From positions 1-6,539 of the forward strand of contig CAMLGF010000113.1 of the NCBI GenBank assembly GCA_946479515.1: a stretch of 6,539 bases of DNA, written 5' to 3'. Of the stretch, positions 1-5,731 are shown piece after piece (position 1 is the first letter of the stretch; every line of letters starts with the position of its first letter). A program made the position numbers and the translations under genes. The notes beneath the pieces are model-generated. The model was not told the DNA's origin. It saw nothing but the letters and a program-made list of their open reading frames with translations, and made no database searches. The stretch comes from an uncultured Pseudomonadota bacterium (lineage in GTDB: Bacteria; Pseudomonadota; Gammaproteobacteria; Steroidobacterales; Steroidobacteraceae).

Positions 1-52
1 GTGTTACCTATGTCTCCGGTATAAACCGTCACCTGTCTGTCCGGAATAGACA
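1..52. repeat. Possible insertion-sequence end (IS481/IS3-like terminal repeats)
   Basis: Two imperfect direct repeats lie 25 bp apart: ACCTATGTCTCCGG at 6-19 and ACCTGTCTGTCCGG at 31-44. The block ends in GGAATAGACA at 43-52, so read from the right it begins TGTC, as many IS481/IS3-type inverted repeats do. Tandem TTACCTATGTCTCCGG-like units are, from memory, common at the ends of such elements; this is recognition, not a database match. No transposase is visible because the window starts here, so the element would lie to the left. It stops about 11 bp from the 3' end of the tRNA-Asn gene. It could instead be an unrelated intergenic repeat. Confidence 0.4.
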
Positions 53-62
53 ATGTGGAGAA

Positions 63-138
63 TGGCTCCCTGGGTTGGACTCGAACCAACGACCAACGGA
101 TTAACAGTCCGACGCTCTACCGACTGAGCTACCAGGGA
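63..138 (-). tRNA. tRNA-Asn (anticodon GTT)
   Basis: The minus strand folds into a complete 76-nt cloverleaf. The acceptor stem TCCCTGG pairs with CCAGGGA, the discriminator is G and the 3' CCA is encoded. The D arm is GCTC/GAGC, the anticodon arm TCGGA/TCCGT closes the loop CTGTTAA, and the T arm GTTGG/CCAAC closes TTCGAGT. The anticodon is GTT (genomic 103-105), which decodes Asn AAC/AAU codons. No intron or mismatch suggests a pseudogene. It has its own promoter just upstream (162-190). Confidence 0.97.
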
Positions 139-161
139 ACCGGAACCGGTGAAGGGCGCGC

Positions 162-190
162 ATTCTCATGGCTTCCCCCTTCGCCGTCAA
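162..190 (-). promoter_or_regulatory. Sigma70 promoter of the tRNA-Asn gene
   Basis: On the minus strand TTGACG (190-185) is separated by exactly 17 bp from GAGAAT (167-162), followed by a G/C-only stretch, GCGCGCCC, before the expected start near 155. Near-consensus -35 and -10 hexamers with a GC-rich discriminator are typical of stable-RNA promoters under stringent (ppGpp/DksA) control. The predicted start leaves a short 5' leader of roughly 17 nt before the mature tRNA. The stringent-control part is inferred from the discriminator only. Confidence 0.7.
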
Positions 191-287
191 GCAATCCGAC
201 TGGTTTTCAGAGACTTACGCCCGCGCCGACGGGCAATTTCCGGCCGCGTCGCTGCCTCCGGGGCGGCCATGGGCCAGGCGATGACCC

Positions 288-318
288 TTGACCTCGACCA
301 AACTCGAAGTTGCACGAT
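288..318 (+). promoter_or_regulatory. MerR-type promoter/operator of the metal-response operon
   Basis: TTGACC (288-293) is followed by a 19-bp spacer and a weak -10-like CACGAT (313-318). A dyad, ACCTCGAC-N4-CTCGAAGT at 291-310, matches at six of eight pairs and starts inside the -35. This is the geometry of MerR-family promoters (long 19-20 bp spacer, dyad between the hexamers), and the placement is nearly that of CueR on the copA promoter. The regulator encoded at 603-1031 is the obvious binder. The predicted transcription start, about 325, falls at the ATG of the first gene (326). Confidence 0.6.
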
Positions 319-325
319 GGCGGGC

Positions 326-559
326 ATGAAAAACCATGCTCGTTCGAAGACGCTCCTGGGTGCCGTGGCCGTGCTGTTCGGTTGTGCGGCGTGTTGTGCT
401 CTGCCGCTGCTGGCGGGGCTGGGTATCGCCGGTGCGGGCGGGGGACTCATCGCCTGGTTCGCGAGCCACGAGATCATGTTCGGTCTCGGGGTGGCGGTGC
501 TGATATTCGCGCTGGGAGCAGGGTGGAAGGCGTCGCGCCTGCGCCGCGTCGGCGGCTGA
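326..559 (+). CDS. Small MerT/MerF-like inner-membrane protein (putative metal-ion transporter)
   Basis: This is a 77-aa protein with a short basic N-terminus and two hydrophobic segments, about residues 9-44 (probably a helix and re-entrant glycine-rich part) and 49-68, ending in a basic tail. Cys20, Cys23 and Cys24 lie in the first segment in the context CCALPLLAGLG. This resembles the first-helix Cys pair of the mercuric transporters MerT and MerF (CCxLPL), which pass Hg(II) from the periplasm to the cytoplasm. Unlike MerF or MerT it has no second Cys pair. I chose ATG 326 because the MerR-type promoter ends at 318. The in-frame ATG at 317 overlaps the -10, and a longer reading frame back to 149 would run through the promoter. 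No good ribosome-binding site precedes 326, so translation may be leaderless. The substrate is unknown: Hg, another soft metal or a metalloid are all possible. Confidence 0.62.
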   Translation: MKNHARSKTLLGAVAVLFGCAACCALPLLAGLGIAGAGGGLIAWFASHEIMFGLGVAVLIFALGAGWKASRLRRVGG

Positions 560-583
560 GCGCAGTTGCGGCGAAGGCTGCGC
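560..583 (+). other. Stem-loop between the transporter and regulator genes
   Basis: GCGCAG (560-565) and CTGCGC (578-583) form a perfect 6-bp stem with a 12-nt loop immediately after the stop codon at 557-559. No T-run follows, so it is not a classical terminator. It could limit read-through into the regulator gene or stabilise the upstream mRNA. In GC-rich DNA a stem this short can be chance. Confidence 0.25.
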
Positions 584-602
584 GGCGTCCATATTCGGCG
601 CG

Positions 603-1031
603 ATGAGATCACTGTCCATCGGCGAGTTGGCGAAGCGCTCGGGAGTCAACGCGACGGCGCTGCGTTTCTACGAACAGGCGGGCATCCTGCCGCCGCCGGC
701 ACGCGCCTCGGGGCGGCGCCGCTACGACGAGGAGGCGATCCGCCGGCTGGAGGTGCTGCGGTTCGCGCAGCAGGCGGGGTTCACGCTCACCGAGATCAAG
801 ACGCTGTTCCATGGCTTCGGCTCGCAGACCCCGTTGAGCGCGCGCTGGCAGAAGATGGCGCGCGCCAAGCTGGTGGAGCTCGACGAGTTGGCGAAGCGCA
901 TCCGCAGGATGAAGCGCGCCCTGGAGCTCGGCCTCAGGTGCGGCTGCCTGCGCGTGGAGGACTGCACGCTGTCGGCGCGCGATGCGGGCAATGCATGTCT
1001 CTCGGCGTCATCGCAGGGTTGCTGCGCATGA
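603..1031 (+). CDS. MerR-family metal-responsive transcriptional regulator
   Basis: This 142-aa protein has the usual MerR length. The N-terminal winged helix-turn-helix spans about residues 4-70 ([21 protein letters not shown], then the [13 protein letters not shown] wing and the [11 protein letters not shown] helix). A long dimerisation helix runs about 76-112. The C-terminal metal loop contains Cys113, Cys115 and Cys121, with more cysteines at 132, 140 and 141. The Cys113-N7-Cys121 spacing equals that of CueR's Cys112/Cys120, and a terminal CC is also seen in CueR. Ser79 aligns with CueR Ser77, where MerR and ZntR have a ligand Cys, so a monovalent-type site is suggested but not shown. It lies 43 bp after the transporter gene and probably acts on the operator at 288-318, making the operon autoregulated. 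The ATG at 603 fits the conserved N-terminus; the Shine-Dalgarno is poor. Whether it senses Cu, Ag, Hg or an organic ligand is open. Confidence 0.88.
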   Translation: MRSLSIGELAKRSGVNATALRFYEQAGILPPPARASGRRRYDEEAIRRLEVLRFAQQAGFTLTEIKTLFHGFGSQTPLSARWQKMARAKLVELDELAKRIRRMKRALELGLRCGCLRVEDCTLSARDAGNACLSASSQGCCA

Positions 1032-1360
1032 GCGAGTTCCTGCGCACCTTGGGCCTGTTCTGCCTCACGGCGGTGGCCGAGATCGTCGGCTGCTATCTAC
1101 CCTATCTCTGGCTCAAGAAGAACGGCCCGGCCTGGCTGCTGTTGCCGGCGGCGTTGAGCCTTGCCCTGTTCGCCTGGCTGCTGTCGCTGCATCCCACGGC
1201 GGCGGGGCGGGTGTACGCGGCCTATGGCGGCGTCTATGTGGGGGTGGCCATCCTGTGGTTATGGCTGGTCGATGGCCAGCGGCCGACGTCCTGGGACCTG
1301 GTGGGCGCGGGCGTGGCGCTCGCGGGCATGAGCATCATCATGCTGGCGCCGCGGCAGTAG
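1028..1360 (+). CDS. ynfA: YnfA family (UPF0060) small membrane protein
   Basis: A 110-aa, very hydrophobic protein with four predicted transmembrane helices (about residues 6-28, 34-54, 62-82 and 89-107). Recognisable family blocks are [28 protein letters not shown] and the DG-RPT-WD-VGA stretch. The length matches E. coli YnfA (108 aa). YnfA proteins are related to small-multidrug-resistance transporters, and Shigella YnfA has been reported to act in drug efflux; the substrate here is unknown. The start ATG overlaps the stop of the upstream MerR gene as ATGA, with an AGGG element at 1015-1018, so the two are translationally coupled. The coupling to a metal-type regulator suggests cation or toxicant export under the same inducer. 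Confidence 0.93.
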   Translation: MSEFLRTLGLFCLTAVAEIVGCYLPYLWLKKNGPAWLLLPAALSLALFAWLLSLHPTAAGRVYAAYGGVYVGVAILWLWLVDGQRPTSWDLVGAGVALAGMSIIMLAPRQ

Positions 1361-1466
1361 CCCGCGCGGAGTTCGGGAACGGCGCCCACTCTTTATATAT
1401 GCGCCGGGGCAGGTCCTCGCGGCCGCCACCCGCCCACGGGGTTCCCCCGAGCGTGACGCGTTTCGC

Positions 1467-1508
1467 TGGCCAGTCCTGCCGTCCGGGCGCATAGTGACCG
1501 AAATTCGG
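1467..1508 (+). promoter_or_regulatory. Possible promoter and palindrome ahead of the GAF/EAL gene
   Basis: TGGCCA (1467-1472) and CATAGT (1490-1495) are 17 bp apart, each matching four of six sigma70 consensus bases. A perfect 11-bp palindrome, CCGAAATTCGG, follows at 1498-1508, where the transcript would begin, so it could be an operator. The rest of the 1361-1527 gap holds an AT-rich patch, TTTATATAT (1392-1400), an alternative -10 without a convincing -35. This is weak pattern evidence only. Confidence 0.3.
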
Positions 1509-1527
1509 CCGGGGCAAGGGTGGGGCC

Positions 1528-3420
1528 ATGGCTAGAAGCGAAAGCGACATCGTTCGCGACACATTCGCACGCGCCACGCGCCTGCGGACTCCGGAAAGGC
1601 GGGTCGAAGACTACCGCCGCGCCTTCGTATTACTCTGCGAAGAACCGTTCGACGATCTCGACAAGACGCTCGCGCGCATGCTCGAGTGCCTGGCGATCAC
1701 GCTCGATGTGGGCCGCGTGAGTTTCTGGTCTTACGACGAGGTGCAGCAGGTCATCCGCTGCGAGCACATGTACCGCGCCGACCGCAACTCACCGCTGGGA
1801 CCCACGCTGCTGCGCCGCTCGGAATTCCCGCATTACTTCGATTCGCTGTGCAAGCAGCTGGTGATCGCGGTGGAAGACGCCGCGGAGGATCCCCGCACCT
1901 CCGAGCTGCACGATGGCTATCTCGAGCCGCTGGGCGTGATCTCGATGCTGGACGTGCCGGTGCGGGCCTTCGGACGCTACCTTGGCGTGCTCTGCCACGA
2001 GCAGATCAACAGTCCGCGCGTCTGGACCCAGGAGGACGAGACCTTCGCGGCCGCGGTCGCCACGCAGGTGGCGTTGGCCTTCGAGCGCGACCATGCGCGC
2101 CGCGCGCAACAGCAGCTGTTGGCGCGTTCACTGCGTGACGAGGAATCCGGACTCGCCAACCGGGTGCAGCTCGAGCAGGCGCTCGTCGCCTATCAGCAGA
2201 ATCCGCTGAGCGTGGGCGCGCTGGTGATCACATCGGCGGACCAGTACAACTTCGTCGCCGGTTCCATCGGCGTGCGGCGCATGCCGGCGCTGCTGCGCCA
2301 GCTCGGCGCACGCCTCATCGCCGCCGCGCCCGAGGGCACGCTGGTGGCGCGCATCGCCAGCAACGAGTTCGCGCTGCTGTTGCGCGGCATCGGGCCCAGC
2401 GGTGTGCCCGCGGCGGTCAGCGCCATCAACGCGGCGGCCAAACTACCGCTGGTGAACGAGGGGCAGCGGCTTTTCATGACGCTGAGCACCGGCTACACGC
2501 TGCTCGACCCCACGGGTGCCGAGGGGCCGGACGTGCATATCGCCGAAGCGCACATGGCCTCGCTGCACGCGCGCGATCGCGGCGGCGACCGCGCGGAGGC
2601 CTTCACGGAAGAGATGCGCCTGGCGATGCGCACGCGCCTGTCGCTGGAACAGGATCTGCGCCGCGCGCTCGATGCCGCGGAATTCGATCTGTATTACCAG
2701 CCCATCGTGCCGCTGCGGCCGGGTGGTGGTGCGGCGCTGGAAGCGCTGCTGCGCTGGCGACACCCGACCAGCGGCATCCTCTCGCCGGGCGAGTTCATCG
2801 AGGTGGCGGTGGACTCGGGCGTGATGCTCGAGCTGGGTCGGCGCGTCCTGCGCGCGGCCTGCAATGCCATCGCGCGTTTGCGCACGCGCCCGGGCCTGGA
2901 AGAGCTGCAGGTCACCATCAACATGTCGGCACCCGAGGTGCTGCTGCCGGGCACCGCGGACGCGGTGCGCTCGGAGCTGCTGGCGCATGGCCTGTCGCCG
3001 CGCGCAGTGACTCTCGAGATCACCGAGACCGCGCTGATCTGCGATCTGGACCGCGCCGCGGAAGCCATCGCCGAGATCCGCGCGCTGGGCGTGCAGATCA
3101 GCCTGGACGATTTCGGTACGGCATATTCGTCGCTGTCGTGGCTGCGCCAGTTGCCCATCGACAAGGTGAAGATCGACCGCTCCTTCGTCGCGGGCATCAC
3201 GCGCGATCCGCAGGATCTCGCCATCGTGCGTTCCATCGTCGAACTCGCGAAGGCTTTCAAACGCGACGTGGTGGCCGAGGGCGTGGAAACCGAGGAGCAG
3301 TTGCGGGTGTTGCGCGAGCTGGGCGTGGAACATGCGCAGGGCTATCTGTTCGCACGACCGATGCCGTTCGAGACGCTGGACGCGGACGGCTTGCGCGAAC
3401 TGGCCCGGCTGGGACGTTAG
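1528..3420 (+). CDS. GAF - degenerate GGDEF - EAL protein, probable c-di-GMP phosphodiesterase
   Basis: A 630-aa soluble protein with no signal peptide or membrane segment. A GAF sensor domain spans about residues 40-190, a GGDEF-fold domain about 200-350 and an EAL domain about 370-620. In the GGDEF domain the signature is ASNEF (277-281), and the first metal-binding Asp of the usual IDLD is Ser236, so cyclase activity is unlikely. The EAL domain keeps every residue expected for c-di-GMP hydrolysis: Glu405 of EALLR, Asn465, Glu497, Asp527-Asp528 in DDFGT, Lys548, Glu584 and Gln604. It should therefore linearise c-di-GMP to pGpG, with the GAF domain (ligand unknown) and perhaps the dead GGDEF domain as regulators. 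AAGGG at 1516-1520 is well placed for the ATG at 1528. The gene is not in an obvious operon: it ends 48 bp from the convergent hydrolase gene. Confidence 0.93.
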   Translation: MARSESDIVRDTFARATRLRTPERRVEDYRRAFVLLCEEPFDDLDKTLARMLECLAITLDVGRVSFWSYDEVQQVIRCEHMYRADRNSPLGPTLLRRSEFPHYFDSLCKQLVIAVEDAAEDPRTSELHDGYLEPLGVISMLDVPVRAFGRYLGVLCHEQINSPRVWTQEDETFAAAVATQVALAFERDHARRAQQQLLARSLRDEESGLANRVQLEQALVAYQQNPLSVGALVITSADQYNFVAGSIGVRRMPALLRQLGARLIAAAPEGTLVARIASNEFALLLRGIGPSGVPAAVSAINAAAKLPLVNEGQRLFMTLSTGYTLLDPTGAEGPDVHIAEAHMASLHARDRGGDRAEAFTEEMRLAMRTRLSLEQDLRRALDAAEFDLYYQPIVPLRPGGGAALEALLRWRHPTSGILSPGEFIEVAVDSGVMLELGRRVLRAACNAIARLRTRPGLEELQVTINMSAPEVLLPGTADAVRSELLAHGLSPRAVTLEITETALICDLDRAAEAIAEIRALGVQISLDDFGTAYSSLSWLRQLPIDKVKIDRSFVAGITRDPQDLAIVRSIVELAKAFKRDVVAEGVETEEQLRVLRELGVEHAQGYLFARPMPFETLDADGLRELARLGR

Positions 3421-3468
3421 ACAGCCCTTGAGGGCGCTGGTGGCCGGGCCGGCAAGCCTCGACCCATT

Positions 3469-4065
3469 TCAGGACAGGCGGCCGCTGCGCAGCCGCAGCG
3501 AGGACGCACGCGCCGGGACTCTGGCGTTGAGCACTTCTCGGAGGCTGGCGAGCGTGCGCCGGATCGCCGGTGCGGATGCGCCGGCAATCGTATCCGCGGG
3601 AATCACCAGCTGAAAGCCGCGGGTGTGCGCGTCGCAGGCCGTCATCCATACGCAGCTCTCCGCCGAGACGCCGATGACCACCAGGGTGTCGACGCGCAGG
3701 TCTTCGAGCAGCACTTCCAGAGGCGTGCCGAAAAATGCCGAATGCCGTGGCTTGAATACGATGAGATCTCGCTCTTCCGGGGCCAGCGCCTTTACCAGCC
3801 CCGCGCCGGCGCGGCCCGGCTCGAGGCAGCGTTGCAGCAGCGCGGGCGCGTCGCTGCGCCAGGCGCCGAGGGAGTCATTGACGAAAATCACGGGCACACG
3901 ATGCTGTCGAGCGCAGACGAGCAGTCTGCGGATGGCGGGCACGCGCGGGGCCAGCGCGCGCCGCACCGCCGGGCCGTCGGGAAAGTCGAAATCGCTGATG
4001 AGGTCCAGCGCCAGTACCGCGGCGCGACCTCGCGAGCCCTTCCGTGGCTGGAGGCCGCGCCGCAT
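3469..4065 (-). CDS. Isochorismatase-like cysteine hydrolase
   Basis: A 198-aa protein of the isochorismatase/nicotinamidase-like superfamily. Its catalytic triad is visible: Asp21 in VLALDLISDF after the first beta-strand, Lys105 in FKPRHSAFFGTPL, and nucleophile Cys138 in IGVSAESCVWMTACDA, followed by the typical xDAHTRGF helix. Such enzymes hydrolyse amide or vinyl-ether bonds through a cysteine intermediate. The substrate cannot be read from the sequence; nicotinamide, isochorismate, carbamoyl compounds and others are known. The start ATG lies 12 nt after the hemerythrin stop with no proper ribosome-binding site, so it probably depends on translation of that upstream gene. The C-terminus is Arg/Ser rich and ends 48 bp from the convergent EAL gene. 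Confidence 0.88.
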   Translation of the reverse strand: MRRGLQPRKGSRGRAAVLALDLISDFDFPDGPAVRRALAPRVPAIRRLLVCARQHRVPVIFVNDSLGAWRSDAPALLQRCLEPGRAGAGLVKALAPEERDLIVFKPRHSAFFGTPLEVLLEDLRVDTLVVIGVSAESCVWMTACDAHTRGFQLVIPADTIAGASAPAIRRTLASLREVLNARVPARASSLRLRSGRLS

Positions 4066-4077
4066 TCCCAGGCCGTG

Positions 4078-4662
4078 TCAGCGGTGGCGCCCCGTGGGCG
4101 CGCGCTCCTGCAGGCCGGCACGCCGGCCGCGCGGCGCCGGCATGTCCATCATGCCGCTGCCTTCGAGCTCGGCCTTGCGTTGCGCGATCTGTTCGCCCAG
4201 CGCGTCCAGGTCCATATCCGATTTGCGGGCTTCGCCGAACATGCCGTCCGACTTCTCTTCTTCCTTCACGTGGTGCTTGATCATCTCGGAGAGCACCGTG
4301 ACCATGGAATCGAAGTAGTCGTCATCCGGGCTCGACGCCTCGATCTTCGCGATCAGCTCCTTGGCGCCGTCATGCTCGATCTCGGCCTCGTGGTGAATGT
4401 CCTTGTCCTCGGTGGCCTCGAGGAAGGCCGGATAGAAGATCTCCTCTTCGACGATGGTGTGCATCTTGAGGGCGTTGCAGATGCTGGTGGCCAGCTCCTG
4501 CTTCTTCGACTCGTCGCGCGCCTTCTCGAACTGCGCGAACATCTGTTCCACCTCGCGGTGATCGGCCTTGAGCAGTGCGATCGCATCCTGGGAACGCATC
4601 GCTGTGTCCGTGCGGCGCGTGCTCTTCGCGCGTCCCTTTGCCTTGGTCTTAGACTTTGCCAT
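4078..4662 (-). CDS. Hemerythrin (HHE) domain protein
   Basis: A 194-aa cytoplasmic protein. The first 24 residues are Lys/Arg rich and likely disordered. The HHE four-helix domain spans about 24-145 with the iron ligands expected for a di-iron site: His35 (KADHREVE), His68 and Glu72 (MHTIVEEEIFYP), His97 (EIEHDGAK), and His130/His131 with Glu135 (IKHHVKEEE). The tail contains a Met-rich MMDM and an Arg-rich end. Bacterial proteins of this kind bind O2 or NO or act in redox and stress responses. The start is set by a strong AAAGGAGG (4669-4676) six bases before ATG 4662; a longer frame to 4704 would swallow that site. It is followed 12 nt later by the hydrolase gene, with which it likely forms an operon. 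Confidence 0.92.
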   Translation of the reverse strand: MAKSKTKAKGRAKSTRRTDTAMRSQDAIALLKADHREVEQMFAQFEKARDESKKQELATSICNALKMHTIVEEEIFYPAFLEATEDKDIHHEAEIEHDGAKELIAKIEASSPDDDYFDSMVTVLSEMIKHHVKEEEKSDGMFGEARKSDMDLDALGEQIAQRKAELEGSGMMDMPAPRGRRAGLQERAPTGRHR

Positions 4663-4668
4663 GACAGC

Positions 4669-4676
4669 CTCCTTTG
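4669..4676 (-). promoter_or_regulatory. Shine-Dalgarno of the hemerythrin gene
   Basis: AAAGGAGG on the minus strand, with CTGTC between it and the ATG at 4662. It is an almost full anti-16S match at ideal spacing and rules against the upstream in-frame ATG at 4704. The rest of the 109-bp gap to the flavoprotein stop (4663-4771) shows no clear promoter or terminator. Confidence 0.8.
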
Positions 4677-4771
4677 ACTGTGTCGCACGATAAGGCGCGC
4701 GCACTGCTCTCGACAGGCAGAGATGCCAACGTTTGCAGTCAGGGCGCTCCGACGTCCGATGCGAATCGTTT

Positions 4772-5731
4772 TCAAGTGGCCGCGTCGACGCGCGGATGCT
4801 CGAGCCGCCGCCGGCCGGTGGCGCGCCGCTCGTAGTCTTCGCGCGTCAATGAGCGATTGATGCCGAATGCCGCGCGCGCGCCTTCGGCCGCGGCGACGAT
4901 GGCGAGCTGCACGTCGCGGATGATATTGCCCGCGACGAACACGCCGGGGACGCTGGTGGCCTCGTAGTCGCCGCAGAGCACACCGCCATCACGGCCGAAC
5001 CGGCAGCCCAGCGAGGCGGCGAGCTTCGACTGCTCGCGTGACGGAGTATCGAAGAACAGCGCATCGCGAGGCAGCGCTTCGCCATCGCGGAACACCAGGG
5101 CGCGCAGGCGTCCGCGGGCGCCCTGCAGCGCGGCAATGGGCTTCTCGATCAGGCGGATGCCGTTGCGGTCGAGATCGCGCCGCTCGCGTTCGCGGTAGCC
5201 GGCCCGGCCGTCCGTGCACAGCACGATGTCGCCGGTCCAGGCCGTCATCGCGCGTGCCATCTGCAGGCCTCGCTGGCGACGTCCATACACGGCGACGCGC
5301 CGGCCGCGCATTTCCCAGCCGTCGCAGTAGGGGCATTGGAACACCGACCGGCCGAACAGCGGCTCGATGCCGGGGAGGGGCGGCAGCAGATCGAAGACCC
5401 CGGTGGCGATGAGCAGCTTGCGTGCACGTATGCGACGTCCGTCGGCCAGGCGCACGGCGAAACCCGTGCCCCGCCTGCGCGCGCCCTTCACCTCGACGCG
5501 CGCGAACCGCACGCCGGGATACTTCAGGACCTCACGTCGCGCCAGGTCGAGGAAGCGGGCGGGCACGATGCCGTCGCGCGAGAGATAGGCATGCATCTCC
5601 TTCGAGGCCCAGCTGCGCGGCGTGCCGGTGTCGCAGAGCAGGACGCGCCGGCAGGCGCGTCCCAGCACGAGCGCCGCAGACAGGCCAGCAGGGCCGGCAC
5701 CCGCAATGATGACATCCCAGTCCCTCCTCAA
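4772..5731 (-). CDS. Thioredoxin-reductase-like FAD-dependent oxidoreductase
   Basis: A 319-aa two-domain flavoprotein of the TrxB-like family. The FAD Rossmann motif GAGPAG is at residues 11-16, the ATGVFD segment at 109-114, the redox-active CPYC at 133-136 (in the CxxCDG context of TrxB), and the C-terminal VPGVFVAGN FAD-contact motif at 261-269. TrxB passes electrons from NADPH through FAD and the CxxC pair to a dithiol partner. The second nucleotide loop here reads GRRQRG (150-155) where TrxB has GGGDSA, and the following acidic/basic pattern differs, so the electron donor may not be NADPH in the usual way. It resembles the bacterial relatives of fungal GliT-type oxidases/reductases (CxxCxGWE). 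The frame has no ATG: the only start upstream of the FAD motif is TTG at 5731, overlapping the stop of the small ORF 5817-5728, while AGGAGG lies inside codons 2-3. It diverges from katE. Confidence 0.88.
   Translation of the reverse strand: MRRDWDVIIAGAGPAGLSAALVLGRACRRVLLCDTGTPRSWASKEMHAYLSRDGIVPARFLDLARREVLKYPGVRFARVEVKGARRRGTGFAVRLADGRRIRARKLLIATGVFDLLPPLPGIEPLFGRSVFQCPYCDGWEMRGRRVAVYGRRQRGLQMARAMTAWTGDIVLCTDGRAGYRERERRDLDRNGIRLIEKPIAALQGARGRLRALVFRDGEALPRDALFFDTPSREQSKLAASLGCRFGRDGGVLCGDYEATSVPGVFVAGNIIRDVQLAIVAAAEGARAAFGINRSLTREDYERRATGRRRLEHPRVDAAT

Noticed and set aside
149..316. Upstream extension of the small membrane protein to an ATG at 149
   Set aside because: It would place the MerR-type promoter inside the gene and adds a basic, non-conserved-looking segment overlapping the tRNA promoter.
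2443..3333. 296-codon minus-strand open frame
   Set aside because: Antisense to the GGDEF/EAL domains; His/Gln/Arg-rich shadow with no recognisable family.
3421..3468. Bidirectional terminator between the convergent genes
   Set aside because: Only a short GCCC-TTGA-GGGC stem (3424-3435) and GC-rich palindromic bases are seen, with no T-run on either strand.
3625..4677. Long 350-codon plus-strand open frame
   Set aside because: It lies antisense to the hemerythrin and hydrolase genes, whose motifs and Shine-Dalgarno are clear; its composition is the usual Arg/Ala/Gly-rich shadow of GC-rich coding DNA.
4663..4704. Longer hemerythrin start at 4704
   Set aside because: A strong AAAGGAGG sits just ahead of ATG 4662 and would be inside the coding sequence of the longer form.
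4663..4771. Sigma54 or sigma70 promoter ahead of the hemerythrin gene
   Set aside because: TTGGCAT...TGCC-like bases have the wrong -24/-12 spacing, and TTGAAA has no matching -10.
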